Assembly: GCA_016801845.1 (NCBI GenBank)
Contig: CM028909.1
Coordinates: forward strand, 23,216,813 to 23,280,812
DNA: 64,000 nucleotides
Direction: 5' to 3'
From: Polydactylus sextarius
Taxonomy: Eukaryota > Chordata > Actinopteri > Polynemidae
A program made the position numbers and the translations under genes. Of the stretch, positions 13,960 to 28,900 are shown in pieces. How positions within the stretch are numbered: the first letter of the stretch is position 1; each line of letters opens with the position of its first letter. The notes under the pieces are model-generated. The model was not told the DNA's origin, did no database searches, and saw nothing but the letters and a program-made list of their open reading frames with translations.

Positions 13960-13991
<32 letters not shown>

Positions 13992-16900
13992 ACACACCGA
14001 CACACACAAACAGGCCACACACAGACTATTTGTTGAGACTTGCCTCAGAACATGTTTTGTGAATGTATAAGTGCATTTCCTTCCTGGAGGAGAAATGTTG
14101 ATAAACGCAGTATAGTTATGACTTGCTGGTGATGCATTGTACTGTATTGTTTATTTATGCTTGACCATGTGTAATTACTCTGTGTCAGGAAAGATTATAA
14201 TATTTTCACCTGATTTGACAAAGAAGCAAAGAATAATAAAGCTATGCACATCAAAGCAGGAGAAATGTAAATATGTGGATAATGCCAACTGGTTTGCTTT
14301 GTTAAGAAAAACCTTTTTTCAATTTGGTGGCTTACCTTAACAATGCGACATATGAGTATGTCATAACGCTGGTGGTTGATCCTGTGTTTCAGCATCACTT
14401 TGTTCACCATGGGGATAAAGATCTGGTACTGAAAATGAAAGAGAAAGGTAAATGTGTGCTCTCTTTATTTGGCTACCATGAGCCAGATAACTGAATATCC
14501 TGCACTTGTATCTGACAATCAGTCTCAGATCAAAAGCCCCGTACATTTGTTGCCAGATGTGGCAAGCACATGGACTGCTGGCTCTGGGGTTAGGGTCTGA
14601 AAATGATAGGATGGTTTAGGGGATAAGGGAGGGGAAGAACTGAAAAAAAAACCAAGGGGTAAAATGTGACCTCACCCAGTCTCATAAACATCGACCCCCT
14701 CCTAATCGCCAATGACATCAGCTGTCTGGCAGGAAGTAATAAATACTAGGGGGTGGAGGTTACCGAAATACTGTTCTTGTGAAGCCAGCAGTAGGGAGGC
14801 TGGAAGTAGTCTACTGAATAATAGCTACATCTAAAGGGAGCCCTGGGGACAGATATAGTTACCTTCTTGCCCAACTGGAAAACCAGCGAGGACAGGGTGT
14901 CCATCGAGGTGGAGCGCAGCTCAGGCGTGCTGTCAAGTGTCCGAACAATCGGGTGGATAATGCGTGAAGCATAATCTGTGAAGTCTAGGGACTCTGTCAG
15001 TCGGTCAAGTGTCTCCAAGGCAACCCTAAGAAACACAGAAGAAAAACAGATAAATAGAAAACACTCAGCTTCACTCGAATATTAAAAAGACAGAGGCAGA
15101 GACAGACTCTGCCTGCTCTGAAAACTTTTCAAAATTGTCAAAATAATATGTGAAAGGTTGAGTTATTTGCCAGCTAGACTCTTCTATATCAAATGTTGTG
15201 TTGTAAGAACTTGGAAACCAGCCCCTCTTCTTTGTATCACAGGACTGGTCTATTTTCATTTCTGTGCTGTAAGTGAATCAGATTTTGAAGATAACACTAA
15301 AAACAAAGTTAAATCAATAAAATCCAAAACAAATTCTTGCAAGTGAGTTTTAATTCTTTACGAGATCTAAAACAAGTGGATAAGGACAGGGAAAGCCATA
15401 TGAAGTACTGACTTGCGGGCCTGCAGGGGCACATCAGGGGCATCAAAGAGCTTGACAATGGGCGGCAGCAGCAAGTGAAGGTAGTCATCTAGGTTGGCAC
15501 CAAACAGCTGGATGGCATTCAGCAGCTGCAAATTAAAACACACAGTTCTAAGTCCCACATACCACAACTGTCCATTTTAATGAGGTTGTTATGGTTAAAT
15601 GGTTTTTTTCTGACATTCTAAAAGAAAGGCCGGACGGTGTTTTATTTCAGAAAGGTGCTGGCAAATATGTTAGTCTTCCAGGAAAATCCTGTGTTAATAA
15701 GCAGATATCTTTACAGCAGACCATTTAATATGATACTAAAAGTATTATGGTGGTAAAGTGGTGTCATGTACGCTTCTGTGGTGTATAACACACAATGTGT
15801 AACCTTGATTTCCACTGAAAATTGTCTGTTCATGCTAGTGTATATCCTTCACCTGCACTAATACAATGAACTTTAACTTACAGTTATAGATTATTTGTCA
15901 CATGATGTTTTGTCACATTAGGTTTGGGCTGAGAAACCAGATTCCTTTCAGATACAGGGTATAGATGACAAAACTAACTACATGATCGCTTTTGTAAGAG
16001 TCTGGTTTAGTCATCGCATCACACAACCAAAGTGAACAAAAGATTTTGATGAGATTCTAAAAGCAATGGTTTTATTTTTAGAGACACATCTATCAAGTAT
16101 TCAGATATATTCTTGTTGCAATTTCAAATGTGGTTGCATGGTCAAAATTGCTTTATCTACTGGTCCTCTGGGTATAAAGACTGTCTTTTGTCATAAGTAG
16201 TCAAAACGCTAAGTAGAATAAGCGCTGTGGAAACTTCACAGTTTCTAATGAGGTGACACCAAATCTGATTCTGACACAGGCATTTTGAGGCTGTCATGAG
16301 AGTGACAGTGACAGTCAGGATATAAAGTTTTAAATTTATAACATATCGACAGGTTTGCAGGGCCTGGTGGGTGTTTTGAGCAATTTCCATCCAACCAGCC
16401 AGCTGTCCACAACACATCTTTTATAAAAACGTTAATATTGACAGCGTGGTTGTTTTTTAAGGATTCTTCTTTTAGCATTTCTGTAGTTTAGTTTAATGGT
16501 CAAGTCATCTTGTGTGGAGCATGTGTGAGCAGTATATGTGGATAGATGGTGCTCCTAAAGGATGACGTATGTTACAGCCAACAAACCCACCCCAGGCCCC
16601 TACACACACCATGCTTCTCCGTTTACCCCACACCTCCAACCCCACGTCTAAATTGCACACGGCGAGACAGCAGGAAGCCGAGGTGGAGGTGTGCGTGTGT
16701 GCTGTGGGATGGTGGAGACTGGACAGAGCAGCTCCATGAAATGATGGAAATCTGTTTTTCTTTTCTTCAACTTTGGATTTGAGGGTAACTCGATTCTCAG
16801 GTGCCCCATTCTGTGACCCCCATCCTGTGCTTAAGATTAGGCTCCAGACCCCGTTATAGACTAGCCAGACTGTGGGCTAGTGGGTTATCTAATACTGCAG

Positions 16901-19900
16901 ACTGTGAGGCGAAACTGCACCAGAGGAGAAAGCACTAGATTGCTGTGTTCCATATGATTCTGTCTTTGTGGTCTTCACCCCATGCTTGATTTAGGGTTTG
17001 AGGGAAAAACTGGTCAACTACTGGCAGCAGCTGCTGAAACAGGAGAGTGTGTGAGCCACAATTCTATACTGTCTTTGAACTGCTGTATTACACATAAACA
17101 GCTTGGACCTGAATTCTCTTTATGGATATTGACATAAACCACAAACAGAAAACAGCACCACAATAAGTCAAATGTGGGCTGAGCTCCTGTGTTTTTCAAG
17201 GAGAGTGGAGAGATGGGAGTACTTTTTAAACACTCACTCCGTTTGGCAGTGCAGAAAAAATGTAATTTAATAAGTTATCTACTCAAAAGACAACATAAAT
17301 CTGATATGTGATATTTTCAATCTCATTAGTTCATTTTCTCCCTGGATTTATGGCACAGAATGTGTCACTATTTCACCATTACACAGGAATGACTACAGCT
17401 GTCAAATGTCCAAGTGAGCTGGGTGGCCTATGGAGCTAAAAAAAAAAAAAAAAAAAAACAGTTATTTATAATCTCTTTCACTGCCCTGTATCCACTGCAG
17501 CCAAACTGAACCTTATCTTCTCTGTTGTTCCTGCTACAGGTCAATTTCATCACATTCATCAAACTGACTGGACATTAAAGAGTCTCACAATTCTGTTTGT
17601 GAAATTTCAACATGAGAGTTGCATTCCCTCTTAATCTTCAAATAGAAAGGAATCGGAAACAATTTTTGGCCTGACTGCACCATGAGATTGACCCGAAATG
17701 TTTAAACAGTCATTTGTTACTTTGATATTTAAAGTTACCCTGTCAACTTATCTAGTAAACAAAAATGGCCAATTTGAATCCAGTGTTACTCACCAAAACA
17801 CACCGTGTGTGTCCTTGAGGCCCAACATGTGCTGAAACCATTAGAACCTACACTGTTTACGTCCATGCTTCTAATTTATTCACTATTTTCTTGCCTCCTG
17901 GTGAAGTGCTTGGAGCATTAACAACACAAACTGCTGATTAGTGGAATAGCATTACAGTGTCGGCAGGAATGTGTGCCATGTACCCCACCTGCCTGCACCT
18001 CTTATAGGGAAACACTCATAACAACTCATTGCTCTAGAGTGCTGCTAGTAGTCAACAACTACACAGATTAGCTTAAAACCTCTAGATGAACCTTTTGTTT
18101 TTCTGTTTACAAAAGAAGATAAATGCCCATTTGCACCAAATTACTTTTGTAATGGAGCTACTTGCTACATAAATTAAGCTAATTCCTTCAACCTTTTTAT
18201 CTCCATCTGACTGTGACCCAAAAGTTTATTTACCTGATTCACATTGATAGTTCCCAAACCTTATCCTCAGAACTTAAAAGCCTGTTTCAGTCTGATATTT
18301 ACATGGCGCACTTTGGAAAACATCTGATCTTTTTCTAGGAAAATGTGGGATGTATCAATTATATACTATGTGCAGCATAGAAAGCTGTATTTTATGAGCT
18401 ACATCACAGCAAGAACTGATATAACCCACCAGACCGGCCAATATTATCACACATAGTTAGGCAGGAATCGTAATTTCCTGCCTTCTCAATTAGAAAGAGA
18501 GACTGAAAGTGAGCTTTGAACTAAGATCACCAGTTAAATTACAGAAGAGACAACAATAAGAAACGAACAAAGACTGATAGAAAGTGGGAAACAAAGAAGA
18601 GCTTGAGGACATGGAACATGATCCAGTACAGAGGGAATACATTATTAAAGTACACACACTGGAGTCTCTCTGATTATGATACTGACTAGGCACTGGGCCA
18701 CAGCAGGCAGTTCGGTTTGTTTTTATTGCAGGAATGTTCAAATGACTCAGTTTCTTTTTAGTTTATGCTACTATCCTGCACTCTGCTGAATAAACATTTA
18801 TAGCAGCATTAACCTTTTCCCAACCAATGTTTTTATTTGTTAAGCCTCTGCTGAGGGTTCTGAGAGCATATTGTTTAAGCCCTTTCCAGCTCAGTGACCA
18901 CAACTTCAATTCTAGTCTTTCAAGATTCATTTCTGCAGTCTCTCAATTTGTTATATCGTCACCGTTTTGCAGTTCAATTTGTGTGCTCATATTCCTTCTC
19001 TCCTCTGATTTATTGTGTAAGCTTTCCTCCTACAATAACTGATTTCCCAGAAATTGAAATTTATTCTCATCTGCAATTCTTAAAGGCACAACCTGTCACA
19101 TGCATTTTCATATAATAGCTAACTTTGACTCGTAAATGCAGAGGAAAAAAAAAAACATTTTTATACCAAGATTCACTTCTCAATCTATTATAAATACGAA
19201 AAATGTGCTCACTGCTAAACAGTCACTTTTCAGTACTGTTAATCTCAAAAGCTTGACAGACCAGTCCCAGGTTTACAGAAATAACCCATACACTACTTTA
19301 GCCTAATGTAAGTCTATTTCACAGCAGGGTTGTAAATTTCATCATCTGAACTGCACCAGCTTTCACTCACCTTGATGGTAACACTGCGTCCTGAGCTGTT
19401 GTCATGCATAAAGACACGCAGCATATGTGGGATAAGCTGAGGCAGGTATAACTTGAACTCTCCACCCAAAGCCACCACAATCTGCTCAATCAGAAGGATG
19501 ATGGTGTTCTGCATGGGGTTGTTTGGTGTCCAGTACTCCTACAGCACAGAGGACAATCATATTAATTACAGCATCATCATCTTCAAACATTGATAAACTA
19601 AGAGCCACAGAGCTGGTTTTGTAGAGCACACATCTGGACAAATCAAAGAACACCACAGAAGTTCAGATGATATGTACTCTCACAATGAGTTGACGCAGGG
19701 TTTCAGATTCCCAATTTTATTGGATCATAAAAAGTAGTTTATCACCTCATTGACCAACAACAAATAATATATGCAGTCTGTGTAAGAAGAGAGTTGCCAA
19801 AGTTTTCTTTAATTACAGAGCAGCAAACAATTTGGTAGACATGGCCAAAACTAGAGTGACCTAAATTCATTAAAGTCCAATTTATGAATATAAACTTTAA

Positions 19901-22900
19901 CAATTTTTAGAGGATAAGCTCAAAACACTCAGCACACAGCACTACCTCACTGACCTTACTCTGATATAGTGCTGAGGGTTTGAGCTGGTCTGAGGAATTA
20001 GGTCACAATGTGTTTCTATCAATGAGGAGAGTGTGAGAGAGACATTTAGAGAGATTTCCCCCAGGAAATACAACGTGTTCATGTGCCAGAGACAGAGAGG
20101 GAGTGTCACAATACTACATAATGTGGAATGGAGACAATTTCCGCTCAAATGGGACTGACATCACGTCTCTGTTTGGCTTATGACACCGTTTTGGAAAATG
20201 TACGCATGGCCACTGTGTACATTAGAGATAATAACAAATGGAATTAAGGTGAAGGACTTGAAGTCACGCACTACGTCAGTCAGTCAATGGGCCTCAGCTG
20301 TGAGATCTGGCGGAGGTGTTTTGTCAGTGACCAGAGGTCTCGAGCAGCCCCCAACTTCCTGCTTTCTCTCCCTGTGGCAGCTAACTGGAGTGCAAGTGAG
20401 TGTACATCCTGAATGGCTATTCCAGCCCCCTCATCTGGATGCAGGAGCTGAGCTGGAGCAAAAATGAATAGATTCTTTGTTTCACTTGCCATTTATTGAC
20501 TCAGAGGAACTTGAGGCGCAGCGGTTCAGTTCTCTCAATTACTTTTCTCTCCAGGAGGAGTTACAGCCATTGCAAAAGTGTCGGTAACAGTGTTACCTAA
20601 ATTCCGATACGAGGACAGTCATATGATAGTTTGTGCCCCGCTATATGATTATGTGCTAGACAAGTGTGTTTATGCAAGTGCATGGGCTTTGGCTTAAGCA
20701 GTTGTTCCACATCATGTGATAAGACTGAATGTCAGGAGTCATCACAGTTTCACAGATACACTGGGCAATGTGAATGGAAATGTCCATTAGAGCAACATTT
20801 AGGACTGTAGTTAAAATGTGTAATTTTAAAAAAATGAGCAACACTAAAAGGAAAATAGGATTATTATCCAAATATAAATAACATTATTTTGTCATTCTCC
20901 CAGTCCAACAGTCTCTTTAATCTTGACAGTTAAGTAGCACATGGTGCATGATGTGTATAGCTTTGTGACATGGCGCCAGACCTTCATCCAGGGGCACTGA
21001 ACACATTACTCCTAATGAGGAAAGTAGAGAGCACAACTGAGTGCAATTAAGAGTTTGCAGCTGTTTGTCTGACTCACAAGAAAATAATAGGGGTTGGATG
21101 ATCAGTGTTTAGGGACTGGCGTGGGGAGGCGGTTATTCATGCAGTTACTCACTCTGATGAGGGTGAAGATGTCGTCCATGTAAGGGCGGATGTGGATCTT
21201 AACAAAGCACACCACCATTCCCATCTGCTGGAAGAGGAACTGGAGAACAACAAAGAACAGACCAGAGTAAGAGACCTGCTTAGTGAATAGGTGATTATTA
21301 ACCAGAGATAAATAGGTAACAAATCAACTAGACAGCCTCTTCCTTCTTGTTCTGAGGGGGCTACATACCTCTCGGATACTGGCATCACAGACCCGGATGA
21401 CATTGAGGAAGGTGGGCATAACCTGGGGCAGGAACTGGACACACTTGAGGCCAAGAGACTTAAAAATGAAGGTGACAGCCTGGACTACCATAGTATGGTG
21501 GTTGGAGAGTGAAGGATCTCTCAGGATGCGCATGAGAGTGACAATTGCCACAGCTGGATAAAACTCATCCAGGGGTAGATTTCCCATGTTCACAAGCATC
21601 TCACTAGTGCTGTAGTCCGCTGGAAAAGAAAACAGAGGGTCACTTTGACTTTTGCTACTAACTAATCATACAATACCTCACATGGAAAAAAATTGTCTTC
21701 GGAAAAAAATATCACAAGGTGTGCCAATGAGAAAGGCAGTGGTACTTCCAGCAAAATTTCAGCTTTTACTCTATATCTTCACAAGTTAGACAGCAGTGCT
21801 CATCACAGGTCAGTCAATAGTCCAAATGTACAATTTACTACAGAAATAAAATTTCTCATGTGTGTCTTACAGAAAAAACAGACTTGGTTTCCAATTAATT
21901 AAATTAAGGAGACTGATGTGATTGATTTAACTGTTGGAGTATACTTACGGTATAATAAAATATAATATACAAGCTTAAATCTTGTTAAACATACATGACA
22001 ATAATATTTTAATTCAAGGTTAGTTTAGTGTTAGCGTCCTTTTCAATCACAGACTTTGTATTAAACTTGTATTAAACTATGTGAAGTCAGCACTAGTGTC
22101 AGTCAGCAGCAACAAGGCTGTTCTTCACCTCCAGCTGCTCATTTAAACGACTTCTGGTTTTTCCAAATGTGGTCATACCATCACGCATATTGGGGCTAAT
22201 TTTACAACTATAAATTCAATTCCAGCTATAACTTTATCTGCCCAACCACTGTGAATATGCAGGACTGAAGCCTGCGCTGACCATCAGCCAGGCAATAATT
22301 CCCCAGCGTGAGACTTTAAGTATATCATCTGTGATTTATGGCATCCCATACCAGCCCCCTCTACCGTCCAAATCAACACCTCCTCTCCACACTAAATACA
22401 ACTGAAAAATGCTTCTGGTGCTGGCTATAAAGTTTGACAACAATAACAGGCTGATAGGAGACGAGAGCTGATATTGTTGGCTTGTTGCTGCTGGCTGCTT
22501 GTCAGTTCTGGCACAAAACTCCATTAATACGCTGGCCAACAAATCAAGGACAGTTTTTTTTTTTTTTTTAATAAGATGAAACTTGATTGCAGTAGTTGGT
22601 GACTGTGTGTGTTTAGTCTTGTTTAAACAACACGGACAAGTATGGAAAAATAACAATTTTTTGCCAACATAAACATAGAACCGTTTCTCTTCTAGGGAAC
22701 TTCTCATTCTTGTTATGAGTTTTGCATTATGAGGTACTGCATGATGACATGGATTCTGTCAATATGTAACTTTCAAAACTATACATAGCAGAGCACACAT
22801 TAATTATACTGACCACTAAACATACATTACACAACATAAGTTTTCATTAATCAAGGCAACCTGCTGCCTATGTGTTTGCTAATATTTGTTTGGTTAATGT

Positions 22901-25900
22901 TTCCAAATGCATCTTACAAACTCCATAGGTTAAGACAGTATTTCTTCTGTACCTAACATCTTTTCTTGAAAATAAAAAAAAAATAATAATAATCAAAAAT
23001 AAATGAATAAAAAAGTCACGACCACAAAAATACAAGTCATTAAAAATAATACCTCTGCCTTTTGATTAATTGTTAATCACAAGCACTGTTTATCAGGCAG
23101 ACACAGCAACAATAACCCAGAGGGCCTAAATATGATGGAGTTTAAAAGTAGTCAGTTCAATATGACAGCTGTGATGGTGCAGTAGAACATTTGACACTGA
23201 GAGCACGAACAACAAAATACAGGTTATGCCCTTAAAAGGTTTACGTTCAACTAACATTTGCCAGAGCACAAAGCTGCACAAAGCTCCATGCCAAGCTGTG
23301 GTCCGATTAGTCTGCCTGCTCGTGGAACAACGACCTTAATTTTCTCATGAGTATCTGAGGCAACATTCTCACACAAATGCAGCACAATACTTCAATACTT
23401 GTTCATTTAAATACTATTATTCTTGGTCTGAGAACTGGATACATTTTAGATAAAAGTGAGATTTAAGATTTTACAACTGCCATTTTTAAAGCTTCTTTTA
23501 AAAATCATTTCAAGTGCCGCGAATTTAAGAGGTCACATGGAGCATTTTGAAGTCATGCTCAAACTCAAAGAACACAATGCCTTTCCTCTTTCTTGCTTTT
23601 GCTAAAATACACAAAGCAACAGTGGTGGTCTTTCTCACATTTATAATGCATATTTCATTTTTGAAGTAGTTTTATTAATGTTTTTCGTGACATACAATGC
23701 AAATGGGGTCAATCTGTCTGTTTATCTATGCACAACTATTGAGTTTTACAAGGCATCTGAGAATACAGACGTCTGGTATCCAGCGTTTCACTGGCCCTCT
23801 GCAGGAGTACAGTTTCAGCTACTCCAGCTGTCTCCCCTCAGACTCTGGACTGTAGACATAATAGATTGGCAAAGGGCCGATAGGTAAAAGAGGATAGCTT
23901 TTCTGCTGGAGCTTTTATCATTCCAGCCTTCACCAGTCTAGATTAATGATGGTGATAGATGGCTACACATCTGTATCTTTACAGCCTACAAACAGGCACG
24001 AGTATAGCTAAGTGAGGCAGCAGTACTGTAGTATTTCAGGCTTCACCTCTGTAGAAAAATAGTGACCCGTTTTCTAGCCACAATAACAGATGTAAGTGCA
24101 GCAGTGTACGAAGAAATACACGTCATTTCATCAATTTTATGACCCTGATGTTCTGCACTGACGTGATTTTTCTAGTTGGAAATCAGGTGAAGAGATGGGC
24201 CGAGCCAATGACCTCCCACATCACTGAAAACACGCTATTAAAGATGCTCGTGCTCCAGACGCTGACCCTGACAAATCTGCCAAAAGATACATAGCCTCCA
24301 ATTCTTGTCACGGTCCATTTAGTGCGAGAACAAACTGGTAAAACTATTATCATATTGTCCAAGGCCAGATACTGAGACACATGACTGGATCAGACAAGTA
24401 GAGACGTGAGTTCTCCAAACACAATCCCCATGACTCAATCCAGCTCTGCAGTTTTATTGTCATCATTATGAATTTTCAAGATCTCCAGAGGATGATGGCC
24501 TATGTGACAGCAACACTTTCCATAATGTTCTTCATTCTGATTAAGACTTTCCATCTATGATAAGACGTGTAAAAACCTCACAAATTACCAGGAGAGTTTC
24601 TGTGTCTTATCAGTCAACCAACAATGAAGCCAAATGTTTCTGGTGGACTTTTACCCCGCAGCTAGTTTGGCTCCGAAAGGAGAAGAAAATCAAATCCATA
24701 CGGTGGAAATACAGAACACTGCAGCCACTTAGACTCACGGTTTATGACTGTTAACACATTTGACGATTGATACGCTTTGATGAATTCATATGCATGATTG
24801 TATTATGAGCCCAAATTTAGCTAGATATCTAACAGTTAAAATGAGTGCAGCACTGGGGCGCCAGGATAGCCGAATGGTTAAGGCGTACCACGTGCAGCTG
24901 TCCGCAGGTTCCAGTCCCGACCGAGTTTAATTTTCCTGCATGTCTTTCCCCCACTCTCATCCCCGTTTCCTGTCTCTCTACACTGTCTCTATCATTAAAG
25001 GCAAAAAAAATGCCCAAAAAATACTATTCAAAAAAAAAGAGTGCAGCGGTGAGTAGGAATATGACACAGATGTTTAAGCTGGTACTGACTAACCCCGGAT
25101 TTACACTGAATGCAGAACGTTTGCATTGCGCCTTCGATCCAGCGTCCATCACGGCAGCCGGCATCATGACATCTTGCGAATTCACACACAATCGCATGAC
25201 ATAACAAGGTGTAGTTTCTATATAGTGTCAACGGGGTGAAATGATGTCTGACTTCAAGTCTGCCTCTGCCCATTATGATGTTGTCACGGTGTAGCACAAT
25301 GAAATATGATCCGCCGTGAACACAGAGCATTTTATTTTGTAAGTTAACCGGCCGATTTATTTTGTTTTTGTGCATGACTTCTTGACCTGCTCAATTCTCT
25401 GTGTACTGCTGCCCCATGGTCCGGCATCTGGCAAAAATAGAAAGTTTGCTACCTGAAAGCTCAGCTACCCCAGGCTCCGGTACGCCGGGTCAGAGACGCA
25501 GTCCTGAGCAGCCAGTGGAAATACAACCACTGACTATAATGGAAACCTGTCAGATCCGCTGCTGGATCATACTGTTCTGCATTCGTGTGTAAATAGGAGG
25601 TAAGTAATGACAGTTGGACATGAATGCATCTTTTCATACAGACGATGCCAAGGTAGAAATACCTTTACAGTTCTGTTCCGTCTCATTAGTGTCATGCTTT
25701 GTTCTGATGGTTTATAACAAAAAAAACACACATTGCCAAAACAATCGAATGCTAAATGATTCAGTTGATAAGGTTAGACATTTAAGTTTATATTGACTGT
25801 GACAATGATCAATTTTCCCACATAAAAACAGTGGTGTAAATAATCTAAGACCAATCAATAAAACAGGCCTCAGGTCAGTGGATCACCTCAAATTAAATCT

Positions 25901-28900
25901 CTCCACTTGGAAGCATTTCCCTCTGAAGTGACAGAGCCTCATTCTGGAGGTTCAGCTCAGTGCAGATCAGACAAAAGCCAAAAATTAGATTCCACACAAC
26001 TAAAGCTTCCACAAGTCACTAATCCAAAGTCGTAGTTGATGTTGATTTTTCAAATACAAGGATGAGTTTTGTAGTGAATACCTATAATTTCTCTGCACCC
26101 TATGCATAATAAACTGTATATTGATATAATGTAAAGCAGCCAAACCATAAATTAGAAAGTGTTTTTGGCCAGGCAGCTTTTCATTGGTAGACCAGAGCCA
26201 GATTCAACAGGTCAAATGATTGAAGATGTATTCAGTTCGTTTTTAGAGTGATTATATTCTGACCAAAGAAAAACTACACTCAAGATTTCAAAAGTGTGTT
26301 TTACTCTGAGCTCTTTCCACAGCTTTGTCTCACTTTACTGACTGAAGGGATTCTGTGGATGCACTCGTGTCAACATGCAACTGGGGAAAATCATACCTGT
26401 TTAAACTGACGTCTAATTTTGATTTGCCACAACTAAATATTGTTCAAGCTTAAGGTACCTTAAATTACAATAAACACATGCTTAAGAAAATATAATATTT
26501 TATTTTTTGTAAACTGTACAACCTTGCTAAGTCCTCTATAAGCATGAATGCTGGAATAATATCAATACAAATGTTGCAAGAAGAATCCATCCATTAGGTA
26601 AATTTGTCGATATGAATAATTTGCATCAGCACTTATAAATTCAAGGATGTGTCCGCCAAAACAGCACGCTACAAAAAAGCACCTGCATGTCGCCCTAAAA
26701 TACAGAAATATTTCATTCACACCAACAATGCATCATCTACACACTCTGCAAACCAAAGCTGGTGCATGATATATGTATAATGAGGAGTATGTTGATATAT
26801 CAACACACTGAATATATGTCTAGTCGTAATGTTACCTTCATCAGGTGATTGTTGTTGTTTTTTTTTAATGTTAATGTTTTTTTTCCATCACTGCAAATAG
26901 AAAGTTAATTCTGCGCCACTGCTAACTGAAATTAAAGTTAATTATCATCTAATTATCTGTTACGTACAGACTGTGAACCGCTCTTTACCATACTGACGTG
27001 AAATACATTTACCAGAGATTATTGCAACGATATGAATCTGTTTTGAAATATTTCCATGTTCCACGTAGCTGCCATTTTAAGCTTTAAATCAAGTACTGAA
27101 GTAAACACTGACACACAGGACTTAATAATTTCATACAGCTATCTTATTGAATTAGAGCTTCAATGTTTTCTAATTAAGTGCCTGATAAATGATGTCTATT
27201 ACTGTTATTCTTCACATGTTTTCTGTTTGGTTCGTTTCATCGCCTTTTCAAGATGAGGTGAAATAATGTAGAAGGTGTTTTTTCCCCACAAAAGGAGCCC
27301 AGAATTTGATCCTCGTTTTGGTTAGGTTGTTTTATTTATCCAATGATGGAAACAATTCATGAATTACGCAGATTATCTGAGATTAGTTGAAGTAAAAACA
27401 ATCTATTTGATTGTTTTTTAAATAATTGGGGACAGCCCTAATTCATAGTGTGGTTCTTTGTGAAAAAAAAAAAAATAATGGTAAAATGGTTAAACTTGAT
27501 TAGTAAAAGTAATCATGTTCCTACCTGAGTCCTGACTGGACTTGGACTCAGACAGACTGACAGCAGAGGCATCTCGTGACTGGTCAATCATCCCAATGTT
27601 CACCTTGTGTTTGTAAGGGTCTAGAGCTCCAAGAAGACCAAGCACTCGGATCGCCTGTTGGACACAAAGAGCACACGCACAGTTAGCAATCTTTGTCGGA
27701 CTCTTGTGCGTAAGACTGAATTGACCTCTAATGTTTAAAATAATTTGTATGTATGTATGTAAGAATTAAAATAAAACAAAGCCAAGCTGTTAATCATTTT
27801 TCAAAACTGCTGCAAGATGTCATATGTCCTTGCAGCTCTGAACTAATGGATACACTGGATAATTTGTCCAACAGAATTTCAGATCTATTAGTTTGTGGAG
27901 ACAAATTGCAGAAGTTGCCAGAGCCAATTCCTACACACCATAGCCAAAGAGAAGTCACTCTCTGAGCTTCACATAATGTAACAGACGAGAGAAGAAATTA
28001 TGACAATTATCACTTACATCACAGCTCAAGACTTAGGAAAAAAAGTTCCTTTTAATTCAGGATAACTGGAAAATGTGCATGGAGTCACAATGTTGGTATT
28101 CATGTGATTGTAATTGACCGGTCAAAGCCAATACTTCCAAAACAGCTTTTCATTTGTTTGGGACAGGTCGAGTTTCTGGCTTCATACAAAGTCATTATAA
28201 ACAGTTAGATTCACCTTGCTACTGAGACAACTCCACTGAAAGCAAAGGAGCCAGGCTCCAGGCACCGGTGCATACCTCTCTCCTGATGCCCTGATTTTGT
28301 TCCGTCTTGAGGAAGTTGAGCAGCACCTCCAGAAGGGAAGGGTACTTGCGGTAAGGCTCCACCACATAGCCCGTACTAGCCACCTGCTGGCCCAGTGTCC
28401 ACAGCGCCACCTGGTGGAAAGTTAGACACAACTTCTTTGATCAATGCCATCAACAGAGAAGCATTCATTTATCATTGCTTTATTACATCCATGTCACGAC
28501 ATAAACCTATTAAACAAAAATGCTACACCTGTAGTTTGATTTCATCATATTTATATGGTTTATCATTTACAATGTGAATAAAAATGACAAAATCCAAAAG
28601 GCGGTAGGGATAATACTGTAATATTTTAAAATGACCATACTTTGTGTTAACTCTGAGCAACGAAAATATTAGCAGCACCATGCTCTCAAAATGTCTTCTG
28701 ACTAACTTCCAGAAATCATATCCTGTTGAATAAAGTAGATGTGTATTTACTGTAACAAGGAAAATATTTTTCAGAACCTGGAGTAGTTCTGAGTAAAAAT
28801 ATTAAGACCAGATGAAGCATTTTCTTCACATACCTGTCGCTTCGCCAATGAGGAGGAGTCTTGCAACATATCCATGATGATTGGAAAAAGTTCGTCCATC

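Noticed and set aside
20180..20467. 95-codon open frame on + strand in an mtor intron
   Set aside because: No recognisable domain, opposite strand to mtor, no promoter or splice context.
24852..24925. Possible tRNA gene (A and B boxes present)
   Set aside because: No acceptor stem or T-arm closure; the sequence runs into a SINE tail and has target duplications, so it is the head of a SINE.
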